Under the pieces are notes generated by a model. It saw only the letters and a program-made list of their open reading frames with translations. It was not told the origin of the DNA and did no database searches. Source: Planctomycetota bacterium (GTDB lineage: Bacteria; Planctomycetota; UBA1135; GCA-002686595). From it: a stretch of 64,000 nucleotides of DNA. Location: NCBI GenBank assembly GCA_016714045.1, contig JADJNY010000013.1, positions 13,836 through 77,835 of the forward strand. The letters run 5' to 3'. Of this stretch, positions 9,094 to 17,430 are shown piece by piece. Position 1 is the stretch's first letter. Every line of letters begins with the position of its first letter. A program made the translations under genes and the position numbers.

Positions 9094-10014
9094 CTAAGGC
9101 TTCTTCCCCTGCACGAAGCCCCACCCGAAGCGGCCCTTGATGCAGAGGTGCCCAGACGTCACCGAGTGGTCCGCGGGCGAGGTCACGCGCAGGATCTGGT
9201 TCGCCTGGACGCGCAGCGTGAGCTGGCAGCCGACGCCGCAGTACGGACAGATCGTGTCGGTCACGGTCTGGCGCGACTCGTCCCACTCGCCCTTCTCGCG
9301 CACGTCGGACTCGGCCTTGAACATCAAAGCCCCCGTCGGGCACACGCCGACGCAGTTGCCGCAGAAGACACACGCGGAGTCGGGGAGCGGCGCCTCGAGC
9401 TCGGTCGCGATGCGCGCGTCGAACCCGCGCCCGGCGACGGCGATCGCGAAGGTGTTCTGCGCGTCGGTGCCGCAGGCCTCGACGCACTTGTAGCAGAGCA
9501 TGCACTTCGCGTAGTCGCGCACGAAGAGCTCGTTGTCGACCTTCTTCGGCTGCGCGACGTTCGCGGCGTGCTCGCCGTCCTCCGCGTAGTGATGGCCCGC
9601 GCGCGCGGCCTCGCGCTCGCCGGGCGCGGCGCGCGGCGCGCGGGGGCCGAAGCGCTCGGGGTGCGCGTCGTACTTCGTCGCGAGCGCTTGGAACTCGCTC
9701 GCGAGCGACATGTCGACCGACGAGCCGAGCAGCTCGAGGACGAGCTTGCGCGACAGCTTCACGCGCTCCGACTCGGTCTGGACGACCATCCCCGCCTCCG
9801 CCTTGCGCGAGCACGCGGGCACGAGCGTGCGCGCGCCCTCGAGCTCGACGACGCAGATGCGGCAGACATTGACGGGCGTCAGGTTCTCGGCCCAGCAGAA
9901 CGTCGGGACGTCGATCGCGAGTCCCTGGCACGCCTGCAACAGCGTCGAGCCCTCCGGGACCGACGTTTTCCGGCCGTCGATCGTGAGCTCGATCGTGCGC
10001 TTCGACTCGCTCAT
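9094..10014 (-). CDS. Formate dehydrogenase Fe-S subunit carrying the Mo-proximal [4Fe-4S] domain
   Basis: It encodes 306 residues in three parts. Residues 1-80 are a plant-type [2Fe-2S] ferredoxin (Cys40, 51, 54, 68). A linker without the usual His/Cys NuoG cluster motif follows. Then come two [4Fe-4S] motifs (CMLCYKCVEAC and CVFCGNCVGVC). The last 50 residues are the N-terminal Fe4S4 domain of bis-MGD oxidoreductases (CPYCGVGC...CIKGR). Normally that domain continues into the Mo-binding part on the same chain; here the protein ends at GKKP and the Mo part is a separate gene. The ATG overlaps the upstream TGA (ATGA). It should pass electrons from Mo/Sec to the NuoEF-like subunit. Confidence 0.88.
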   Translation of the reverse strand: MSESKRTIELTIDGRKTSVPEGSTLLQACQGLAIDVPTFCWAENLTPVNVCRICVVELEGARTLVPACSRKAEAGMVVQTESERVKLSRKLVLELLGSSVDMSLASEFQALATKYDAHPERFGPRAPRAAPGEREAARAGHHYAEDGEHAANVAQPKKVDNELFVRDYAKCMLCYKCVEACGTDAQNTFAIAVAGRGFDARIATELEAPLPDSACVFCGNCVGVCPTGALMFKAESDVREKGEWDESRQTVTDTICPYCGVGCQLTLRVQANQILRVTSPADHSVTSGHLCIKGRFGWGFVQGKKP

Positions 10015-11879
10015 GAGCGCTTCCTCCCGAGGGGCCCGAGTGAATCGAACTCCACGAACGCCGACTCGATGGCACTCGACGCGGTCTGGCCCAGGCCGCA
10101 GATCGACGCGTCGCGCATCGCTTGTCCGAGCTCGGCGAGCAGCTGCTTCTCGACGTCGAGCCCGCCGCGCGCCGCGCCGCGCGCGAGACGCGCGAGCAGC
10201 TCCTCCTGGCGCACCGTGCCGACGCGGCAGGGCACGCACTGGCCGCACGATTCGTCGCGGAAGAACGCGGCGATGCGCCGCAGCATCGGGAGGAGCTCGA
10301 TGGAATCGTCCATCACGAACACGACGCCCGAGCCGAGCGTCGTGCCCGCGGCGCGCGCGGCCTCGAACGACAGCGCGAGGTCGAGCCGCTTCGGCCCGAC
10401 GAACGTGCCCGCGACGCCGCCGAGCAGGACGCCGGTGATCGCCTTGCCGCCCGGGACGCCGCCCGCGAACTCGACCAGCGCGGAGAGCGGCGTGCCGAAC
10501 GGCACTTCGTACACGCCCGGACGCGCGACGCGGCCGCTCAAACAGAAGAGCTTCGTGCCCGGCGAACCCGCGGTGCCGACCGACGCGTAGCTCGCGGCGC
10601 CGTCGCGCACGACGTCGAGCGCCGCGACGAGCGTCTCCACGTTGTTGATCGCGGTCGGCTCGCCGAAGAGGCCGACGTCGACGGGGAACGGCGGCTTCGT
10701 GCGCGGCTCGCCGCGGAAACCCTCGATCGACGCGAGCAGCGCCGTCTCCTCGCCGCAGATGTACGCGCCCGCGCCGCGGCGGAGCGCGACGTCGAACGCG
10801 ACGTCGCGGCCTCCGATGCGCGCGCCGAGCTTCCCGGCCGCGCGCGCGGCGGTGATCGCGCTCGCAAGGCGCTCCGCCGCGAGCGGGTACTCGCCGCGCA
10901 GGTAGATCCAGCCCTTCGTCGCGCCGGTCGCGAACCCCGCGATCGTCATCGCCTCGAGCACGGCGAACGGGTCCTGCTCGAGCAGCACGCGGTCCTTGAA
11001 CGTGCCGGGCTCGGACTCGTCCGCGTTGCAGACGACGTGGCGCTGCTTCCCGACGTGCCGCGCGACCGCGTCCCACTTGCGGCCGGTCGGGAACGCGGCG
11101 CCGCCGCGGCCGACGAGCTTCGACGCGTTGACTTCCTTGCGCACGCCCTCGGGGCCGAGCTCGAACGCGCGCTCGAGCGCGCGGTAGCCGCCGAGCGCCG
11201 CGTAGCCGTCGAGCGTGGTCGCCTTCGCGTCGCCCGCGCGCGCGAGCAAACGCCGCGGGCCGAGCGACGCGAGCGCGAAACTCGCGGGCGCGACACGCTT
11301 CCCCGCGAGCGCTTCCTCGACGCGCGCGAGCGTCGCGCCGCCGAACGCCTGTTCGACCGGCCGCTCGCCCGCGACCGTGACGAGCGCCGCGGGCGCCTGG
11401 TCGCAGAGGCCGAGACACGGGCTCTTCGCCCAGCGCGCGGCGTGCCCCGCGCGCGGCGCGTGCGGCTCGGCGCGGTGCGCGGAGCTCGCGCACGGGCCCA
11501 GGCGAGCCTCCATCGCGCTGCAGAGCTCCTCCGCGCCGCGCGACGCGCAAGCGACGTCGTCGCAGACGTGCGCGAAGGCCGCGGGGCGCTCCTCGACCGC
11601 GAGCAGCGCGTAGAACGTCGCGACGCCCCACGCTTCCGCGGGCGGGACGCCGAGGCGCCGGCAGACGTAGCCGAGCCCGCCCGGCGAGATCCAACCGACG
11701 CGCTCCTGTAGCGCGATCAACGCGGGGAGGAGGAACGTGCGCCGCGCGCGCGCCTCGCGCGGGGTCGGCCCGTGAACCACGGGCGCCCCGTGTGAATCGG
11801 GCGCCGCGGGGCCGAGGAGCGCATCGATCGCGCGTGTCTCGGCGTCGGTCGGGGCTTGGGAAAGGTGCTCGAGGTCCAT
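10011..11879 (-). CDS. NAD-linked formate dehydrogenase, fused NuoE-NuoF-like subunit
   Basis: It encodes 622 residues. Residues 1-190 are the thioredoxin-like [2Fe-2S] domain of NuoE/FdsG (Cys106, 111, 155, 159). Residues 200-622 are the FMN/NAD(H) subunit NuoF/FdsB, with the FMN-binding GRGGAAFPTG (257-266) and a C-terminal [4Fe-4S] site, SCGQCVPC (Cys545, 548, 551) plus Cys594. There is no extra C-terminal ferredoxin domain as in bifurcating HydB. It starts 12 bases after the catalytic gene and overlaps the next gene by ATGA. It should exchange electrons between NAD(H) and the Fe-S chain, making the complex an NAD-dependent formate dehydrogenase or CO2 reductase. Confidence 0.9.
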   Translation of the reverse strand: MDLEHLSQAPTDAETRAIDALLGPAAPDSHGAPVVHGPTPREARARRTFLLPALIALQERVGWISPGGLGYVCRRLGVPPAEAWGVATFYALLAVEERPAAFAHVCDDVACASRGAEELCSAMEARLGPCASSAHRAEPHAPRAGHAARWAKSPCLGLCDQAPAALVTVAGERPVEQAFGGATLARVEEALAGKRVAPASFALASLGPRRLLARAGDAKATTLDGYAALGGYRALERAFELGPEGVRKEVNASKLVGRGGAAFPTGRKWDAVARHVGKQRHVVCNADESEPGTFKDRVLLEQDPFAVLEAMTIAGFATGATKGWIYLRGEYPLAAERLASAITAARAAGKLGARIGGRDVAFDVALRRGAGAYICGEETALLASIEGFRGEPRTKPPFPVDVGLFGEPTAINNVETLVAALDVVRDGAASYASVGTAGSPGTKLFCLSGRVARPGVYEVPFGTPLSALVEFAGGVPGGKAITGVLLGGVAGTFVGPKRLDLALSFEAARAAGTTLGSGVVFVMDDSIELLPMLRRIAAFFRDESCGQCVPCRVGTVRQEELLARLARGAARGGLDVEKQLLAELGQAMRDASICGLGQTASSAIESAFVEFDSLGPLGRKRS

Positions 11880-11891
11880 TCGCCGCGGAGC

Positions 11892-13775
11892 CTACACCTT
11901 CTCCACGCGCACCGCCGCAGCCTTGAACTCGGCCGTTCCGGAGCGCGGATCCGTCGCGTCGATCGTCAGCAGGTTCACGTCGACCTGGTCAGGGAAGTGC
12001 AGCGTCATGAACACGAGGCCCGGTTTCAGGCCCGGGTCGACGCGCGCCGGCGCCACGACCGCGCCGCGGCGCGAGACGACGCGCACGCGCTCGCCGTCGG
12101 CGAGCCCGAGCGACCGCATGTCGGCCGGCGACAGGTCGACCGTCTCCTGCATGCGCCGCGGGCTCGCGTAGCCGCCCGACTGCACGCCGGTGTTGTAGCT
12201 GTCGAGCCGGCGGCCCGTCGTGAGCCGCAACGGGAACTCGTCGTCGAGCGCTTCGACCGGCGGCACGTCTTCCGCCGGATGGAAGCGCGCCTTCATGCCG
12301 CGCACCGGCGTCTCCCACAGTCGTCCGTGCAGGAACGGCGAGCCCGGGTGCGACTCGTCGGGGCACGGCCACTGGATCCCGCCGAGCGCTTCGAGGCGCT
12401 CGTAGCTCATCCCGTGGTGCATCGGCGAGAGCTCGCGCAGCTCGTCCCACGCCGCCTTCGCGTTCGGGAGCGCGAGGTCGTACCCGAGGCGCTTCGAGAG
12501 CGCGCAGAGGATCTCGATGTCGTCCTTCGCGTTGCCCGGCGGCTCGATCGATTTGCGCACGCGCTGCACGCGGCGCTCGCTGTTCGTCACCGTGCCCTCG
12601 GCCTCGCAGAAGCTCGCGCTTCCGGGCAGCACGACGTCGGCCATCTCGGCCGTGCGCGTCAGGAAGATGTCCTGCACGAGCAGGAACTCGAGCCCGCCGA
12701 GCAGCCGCCGCGTGCGCGTCGCGTCCGCTTCGCTCTGCGCGGGGTTTTCGCCGAGCACGAAGAGCGCGCGCAGGTGCCCGTGCTCCATCGCCTCGAACAT
12801 CTCGGTCAGGTGCCAGCCCTTCTTCGGCGGGATCGTGCGGCCCCAGAGGGCGTCATAGCGCGCGCGGATCGCGTCGTCCTCGACGTCCTGGAAGCCGGGG
12901 AGCTTGTGCGGGAGCGCGCCCGAGTCGCCGCCGCCTTGCACGTTGTTCTGGCCGCGCAGCGGATTGCAGCCCGAGCCCCACTTGCCGACGTGGCCGGTCA
13001 GCAGACAGAGGTTGATCAGCGAGAGCACGTTGTCGACCGCGTTGTGGTGCTCGGTGATGCCGAGCGTCCAGCAGATCATCGCGCGCTCCGCCTTCGCGTA
13101 GTCGCGCGCGACGCGCTGGATCATCTCCGGTGCGACGCCGGTGAGCCGCGCGACGCGCGCGAGGTCGTAGCGCGCGACGAGCGCCTTGTACGCGTCGACG
13201 TCCTCGGTCGCGTTCGCGATGAAGCCCTTGTGCTCGAGCCCTTCCGCGAGGATCGCGTGCGCGATGCCGTTCGCGAGCGCGACGTCCGCGCCGACGTTCA
13301 CGGGGAGCCAGCCCTCGGCCCACTCCGCGCTCGCCGTGCGGCGCGGGTCGACGACGTAGAGGCGCGCGCCCTTGCGCACCGCCTTCAACACGTGGTGGAA
13401 GAAGATCGGGTGCGTTTCGCGGGCGTTGGAACCCCAGAGCACGATGACCTCGGCCTCCTCGACCTCGCGGTACGAGGAGGTTCCACCGCCCGCTCCGAAG
13501 ACCGTCGCCAGACCGACGACGCTGGGGGCGTGTCAGGTCCGGTTGCAGCTGTCGATGTTGTTCGAACCGACGGCCGCGCGGACGAACTTCTGCGCCGCGT
13601 AGTTGACCTCGTTGGTCGCCTTGGAGCAGCTGAAGACGCCGAAGGTCGAGGGCCCATGGGCGGCGACGCTGCGACGGAGGCCGTCGGCGGCGCGGTCGAG
13701 GGCCTCGTCCCAGGTCGCCGTGCGCAGACGGCCGTTCTCGCGGACCAGGGGCTCGGTGAGTCGGGGGAGGTTCAT
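11892..13775 (-). CDS. Selenocysteine-containing formate dehydrogenase catalytic subunit (Mo/W-bis-MGD domain)
   Basis: Read from ATG 13775 through an in-frame TGA (codon 81), it gives a 627-residue protein. The context NNIDSCNRT-[TGA]-HAPSVVGLATVFG is the formate dehydrogenase active site, where selenocysteine or cysteine ligates Mo/W and is followed by the conserved His. The reading frame is the same on both sides. A SECIS-like hairpin follows. The C-terminal part has the MGD-binding and dinucleotide-binding regions (NNVQGGGDSGALP, GTAEFKAAAVRVEKV). The protein starts at the point that follows the Fe4S4 domain in normal enzymes (NLPRLTEPLVRENG), and no Cys cluster lies upstream in frame. 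Reported as two ORFs, it would be missed as a selenoprotein. Confidence 0.9.
13503..13535 (-). promoter_or_regulatory. Bacterial SECIS-like element after the in-frame TGA
   Basis: On the mRNA, 18 bases after UGA there is a perfect seven-pair stem (CGUCGUC with GGCGACG, one G-U pair) closing a GGUCU loop. From memory, Escherichia coli fdhF also places its GGUCU loop 18-19 bases after UGA. Base pairing and spacing are read directly from the sequence; the function is inference. Confidence 0.8.
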
Positions 13776-13961
13776 GGCCCTCAATCTACTGCCCCGCGGG
13801 TCCGCGGTCGCGGTGCGTCCTCGTCCTCTTGCGGCACCGTCCTGCTCCCCCTTGCGCCGGGCGTGCGCGGCTCGCGACGATGCGCGGCTCGCACCGTGGG
13901 CGCAGGGTCGGAACGGGTTCCGCACCGCGCGCCGCGGGCGACTTCCCCCGCGAACGCCCCC

Positions 13962-15635
13962 ATGACGACCGTCCCGTCCGACATCGAGATCGCCCAGGCC
14001 CAGAAGCTCCGCCCCATCGCCGACGTCGCGGCCGAGGTCGGCCTCACGCCCGAGGAGCTGCTCCCCTACGGACGCACGAAGGCGAAGCTCACGCCCGAGG
14101 CCGTCCGCGGGCGCAAGCCGAAGGGCAAGCTCGTGCTCGTCGCCGGCATCAACCCGACGCCCGCGGGCGAGGGCAAGTCGACGGTGACGATCGGCGTCGG
14201 GCAGGCGCTGCGCAAGCTCGGCACGAAGGTGATGATCTGCATCCGCGAGCCCTCGCTCGGCCCCGTCTTCGGCGTCAAGGGCGGCGCGGCGGGCGGCGGC
14301 TACGCGCAGGTGATCCCGATGGACGAGATCAACCTGCACTTCACCGGCGACTTCCACGCGATCTCGTCGGCGCACAACCTGCTCTCGGCGATGGTGGACA
14401 ACCACCTCCACCACGGGAACGCGCTCGGACTCGACACGCGGCGCATCACGTGGCCGCGCACGATCGACATGAACGACCGCGCGCTGCGCTCGATCCTCGT
14501 CGGCCTCGGCGGCCTGAACGGCGGCCCGACGCGCGAGGAGCGCTTCGTCATCGTGCCGGGCAGCGAGGTCATGGCGATCTTCTGCCTCGCGACGGACCTC
14601 GCGGACCTCGAGGCGCGCCTCGGCCGCATCGTCGTCGGCTTCACGCGCGACAAGAAGCCCGTGCGCGCGGCGGACCTCAAGGCGCACGGCGCGATGACGC
14701 TGCTCCTGAAGGACGCGCTCCTGCCGAACCTCGTGCAGACGCTCGAGGGCGGACCCGTGCTCGTGCACGGCGGTCCGTTCGGCAACATCGCGCACGGCTG
14801 CAACTCGATCGTCGCGACGAAGCTGGGACTCGCGCTCGGCGACGTCGTGCTGACGGAGGCGGGCTTCGGCGCCGACCTCGGCGCGGAGAAGTTCTTCGAC
14901 ATCAAGTGCCGCTTCGGCGGCTTGCGGCCCGAGGCCGCGATCGTCGTCGCGACGGTGCGCGCGCTGAAGATGCACGGCGGCGTGAAGAAGGACGCGCTCG
15001 GGACGCCCGACGTCGCGGCGCTCCAGCGCGGGCTCGTCAACCTCGAGGCGCACGTGCAGAACGTGCGGAAGTTCGGCGTGCCGGTCATCGTGGCCCTGAA
15101 CCGCTTCACGTCGGACTCGAAGGAGGAGCTCGACCTCGTCCTCTCCGCCGCGAAGGGTTGGGGCGTGCGCGCGGCGCTCTCCGACGTGTGGGCGAAGGGC
15201 GGCGAGGGCGGGCTCGAGGTCGCGAAGGAGCTGCTCGCGACGCTCGCGGAAGGGAAGGCCGACTTCCGCCCGATCTACGACGTCGAGCGCCCGATCCAGG
15301 AGAAGATCGAGACGATCGCGAAGACGATCTACGGCGCGGACGGCGTCGACTTCGCGCCCGCGGCGTTGAAGGCCATCGAGCTCTGCAACGCGATCGGCAT
15401 GGGCAACACGCCCGTGTGCATGGCGAAGACGCAGTACTCCTTCAGCGACGACCCGACGAAGCTCGGCCGTCCGAAGGGCTTCCGCGTCACGGTGCGCGAC
15501 GTCTACCCGTCGGCGGGCGCGGGCTTCGTCGTGGCGCTCGCGGGCGACATCATGACGATGCCGGGCTTGTCGAAGACGCCGAGCGCCGAGTCGATCCGCA
15601 TCCACGCGGACGGGAAGATCGAAGGGCTCTTCTGA
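13962..15635 (+). CDS. fhs: Formate-tetrahydrofolate ligase
   Basis: It encodes 557 residues, full length for the family. The phosphate-binding TPAGEGKST lies at residues 66-74, followed by REPSLGPVFGVKGGAAGGG and the GFGADLGAEKFFDIKCR signature. It converts formate, ATP and tetrahydrofolate to 10-formyl-tetrahydrofolate in the cytoplasm. ATG 13962 is chosen because MTTVPSDIEIAQ matches family N-termini. It is divergent from the formate dehydrogenase operon across 186 bases, which probably hold both promoters. Together the genes could supply C1 units from CO2, or oxidise C1 units to CO2. No other Wood-Ljungdahl genes are in the window. Confidence 0.97.
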   Translation: MTTVPSDIEIAQAQKLRPIADVAAEVGLTPEELLPYGRTKAKLTPEAVRGRKPKGKLVLVAGINPTPAGEGKSTVTIGVGQALRKLGTKVMICIREPSLGPVFGVKGGAAGGGYAQVIPMDEINLHFTGDFHAISSAHNLLSAMVDNHLHHGNALGLDTRRITWPRTIDMNDRALRSILVGLGGLNGGPTREERFVIVPGSEVMAIFCLATDLADLEARLGRIVVGFTRDKKPVRAADLKAHGAMTLLLKDALLPNLVQTLEGGPVLVHGGPFGNIAHGCNSIVATKLGLALGDVVLTEAGFGADLGAEKFFDIKCRFGGLRPEAAIVVATVRALKMHGGVKKDALGTPDVAALQRGLVNLEAHVQNVRKFGVPVIVALNRFTSDSKEELDLVLSAAKGWGVRAALSDVWAKGGEGGLEVAKELLATLAEGKADFRPIYDVERPIQEKIETIAKTIYGADGVDFAPAALKAIELCNAIGMGNTPVCMAKTQYSFSDDPTKLGRPKGFRVTVRDVYPSAGAGFVVALAGDIMTMPGLSKTPSAESIRIHADGKIEGLF

Positions 15636-15747
15636 GCGCGGCGCGCGGGCCGGACTCTCCGCTCCGACACCGCGAGCCCACGTGATCGAGCCCGCCCGCG
15701 CGGTACGCCGGGAGCACTTCGCCGGTGCTCCCGCGCTGCCGCGCCGC

Positions 15748-15753
15748 TACCCT
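15748..15753 (+). promoter_or_regulatory. -10-like TACCCT, leaderless spacing
   Basis: GCTACCCT is followed by exactly seven bases and then the ATG at 15761. This places the expected transcription start at or next to the start codon. No Shine-Dalgarno sequence fits between them. Confidence 0.5.
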
Positions 15754-15760
15754 GACGCGG

Positions 15761-16492
15761 ATGGACGACGCCCTTCGCCATTTCGGCGCGGCCCTCGCCG
15801 CGCTCGACCTCGAGCTCGACTGGGAACTCCTCGGGCAGAGCTACTGCGAAGGCGACGCCGCGGACTTCTTCGACGACGAGCGGCGCGAGCACACGCTCGA
15901 CACGGGCCTCCGCTTCGCCGAGGACGTCGCGCAGGCGCTCGACGAGCGGCCCGGACGGAGCGTGTACCTCGGCGCGGACGTCGCGGAGCTGCCGGTGATC
16001 CTGTCGGAGCACCTCCTGCTCGGCCGACGCGTCGAATGGCTCAACCTCGACGGTCCGGCGACGAACGAGCTGCGGCGCGCGCTCGCGGTCGTGAGCGCGA
16101 AGCTCGGCGTCGAGCTCCCCGTGCCGAGCGCGCGCACGCTCGCGACGATCGAGCCCGCGAGCTGCGACCATCTGTGGATGGTGAGCGTGCTCACCGACCC
16201 CGACGCGTTCCCCGCGCTGCACGACGCGCTCTACCATCGCACCGGCGGACCGCTCGCGACGGGCCGCGGCGTGCTCGAAGAGGACCGCGCGCGGGCCGAC
16301 GCGCTGGTCGAGGAGTTGCTCGACCGCGCCGCGCCACGGTGCCTGCTCGCGACGAGCGACGAGGAACGCCGCGTGATCGCGCCGCTCGTACAGACCCGCG
16401 GTTGGAAGCTCTCCTTCGCGCGCGGCGGCCGCACGACGGCGATCGTCGGCGATCGCGTGCGGCTCGGGACGCTGACGCGCGGGGACACCTAA
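15761..16492 (+). CDS. Hypothetical protein, Rossmann-like
   Basis: It encodes 243 residues, soluble and acidic. No family is recognised. One stretch (SVYLGADVAELPVILSEHLL then RRVEWLNLDGPATNELRRAL) resembles the strand-helix-strand of a nucleotide- or SAM-binding fold but lacks a glycine motif that would settle it. The middle and end alternate helices and strands (DHLWMVSVLTDPDAF; WKLSFARGGRTTAIVGDRV). ATG 15761 is favoured over the upstream ATG by the -10-like TACCCT seven bases before it. It is followed after 106 bases by the chaperonin-like gene, on the same strand. Confidence 0.7.
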   Translation: MDDALRHFGAALAALDLELDWELLGQSYCEGDAADFFDDERREHTLDTGLRFAEDVAQALDERPGRSVYLGADVAELPVILSEHLLLGRRVEWLNLDGPATNELRRALAVVSAKLGVELPVPSARTLATIEPASCDHLWMVSVLTDPDAFPALHDALYHRTGGPLATGRGVLEEDRARADALVEELLDRAAPRCLLATSDEERRVIAPLVQTRGWKLSFARGGRTTAIVGDRVRLGTLTRGDT

Positions 16493-16598
16493 CCATCGTC
16501 GAGCCGCGGCCACGACGTCGAGCGTTGCCCTCGCAGGTGGACGGGGTGTCGCTCGCTGGACATGCTGGACGTCGGCCATCCGATCCGAGAGCTCGAGC

Positions 16599-17225
16599 AT
16601 GCAGGACCCCACCGACCTCCTCCCCCTCCTCGACCAGGCTCTCTCACGCGTCGGGAACGACCCGCGCCGCGTCTGGTGCGAGTCCTCGCTCGACTTCGAG
16701 TCCCGCGTCACGAGCGACTCCGCCGAGCTCTGCGGCGGGCTCTGGTCGCCGATGTTCCTCGGCACCGAGACGAAGCCCGCGCACGAGATGGGCCTCGAGG
16801 GCGAGACCGCGGTCTGCCGCGTCGCGAACGCCCGCGCTCCATTCGGCGACTGGCTCCCGATGCTCGAAGCGGCCGTGCAGGCAAAGGTGCAGTTGCTCCT
16901 CGTCACCGGCGAGATCGACGACGTGCTCCTGATGACGCTGATCGTGAATCACACGCGCGACGCGCTGCACAACGCGGTCGTGCACGCCGGGCCTCCGCGG
17001 CCCGGCCCGCGCGTCCACGCCGACGTCCCGCGTGACGTCGACGCCTTCCCGCGCGCGCGGCGCGTCTGGTCCCGGCGGACGGCGACCGCGATCTTCCCGC
17101 AGGACCCCGCGCGCTGGGAGGCGCCCCTGACGCAGATCGCGGTCATCGAGGTCGGCGGCGTCCACGCGGCCGACCAGCTCGAGCGCCTCGCCTGGGTCCA
17201 ACGGCTGCTCGCGGAGCGGAGCTGA
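16599..17225 (+). CDS. Chaperonin-like protein with apical and intermediate parts only (no equatorial domain)
   Basis: It encodes 208 residues. The order of motifs follows GroEL from the first intermediate segment through the apical domain into the second: VGNDPRRVWCES (GroEL VGKDGVITVEE), GGLWSPMF (RGYISPYF), DWLPMLEAAVQAKVQLLLV (EMLPVLEAVAKAGKPLLII), MTLIVNHTR (ATLVVNTMR), ARRVWSRRTATAI (AKRVVINKDTTTII) and IAVIEVGG (VAVIKVGA). The equatorial ATPase domain, which would precede and follow these, is absent. The GroEL region of charged and apical loops is shortened. It could be an ATP-independent minichaperone or a modifier of GroEL rings. Homology is read by eye, and the function is inference. 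Confidence 0.65.
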   Translation: MQDPTDLLPLLDQALSRVGNDPRRVWCESSLDFESRVTSDSAELCGGLWSPMFLGTETKPAHEMGLEGETAVCRVANARAPFGDWLPMLEAAVQAKVQLLLVTGEIDDVLLMTLIVNHTRDALHNAVVHAGPPRPGPRVHADVPRDVDAFPRARRVWSRRTATAIFPQDPARWEAPLTQIAVIEVGGVHAADQLERLAWVQRLLAERS

Positions 17226-17430
17226 GACCGGGCGCGCGGCCGCTCCACCGACGACGTCGGAACGCTCGGTCCGCGTCGCGCTCCGACACGCCGCCCCGGA
17301 TTCGCGCAAGACGCAGCGGGCACGCCGACATCAGCCCCCGCTCGCACGACGAGACCTCGGCCCTGCACGCGCGTGTGCGCGTGGAGCAAGCGCGCGGCCT
17401 CGGCGACCCCGTGCGCGGAACGCACCGAAC

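Noticed and set aside
9094..13775. Electron-bifurcating formate dehydrogenase/hydrogenase-type complex
   Set aside because: The NuoF-like part lacks the extra C-terminal ferredoxin domain of HydB, and no hydrogenase H-cluster motifs are present.
13533..15605. 690-codon minus ORF opposite fhs
   Set aside because: Composition is typical of a GC-rich antisense shadow. Only its last 81 codons, from ATG 13775, are real: the start of the formate dehydrogenase.
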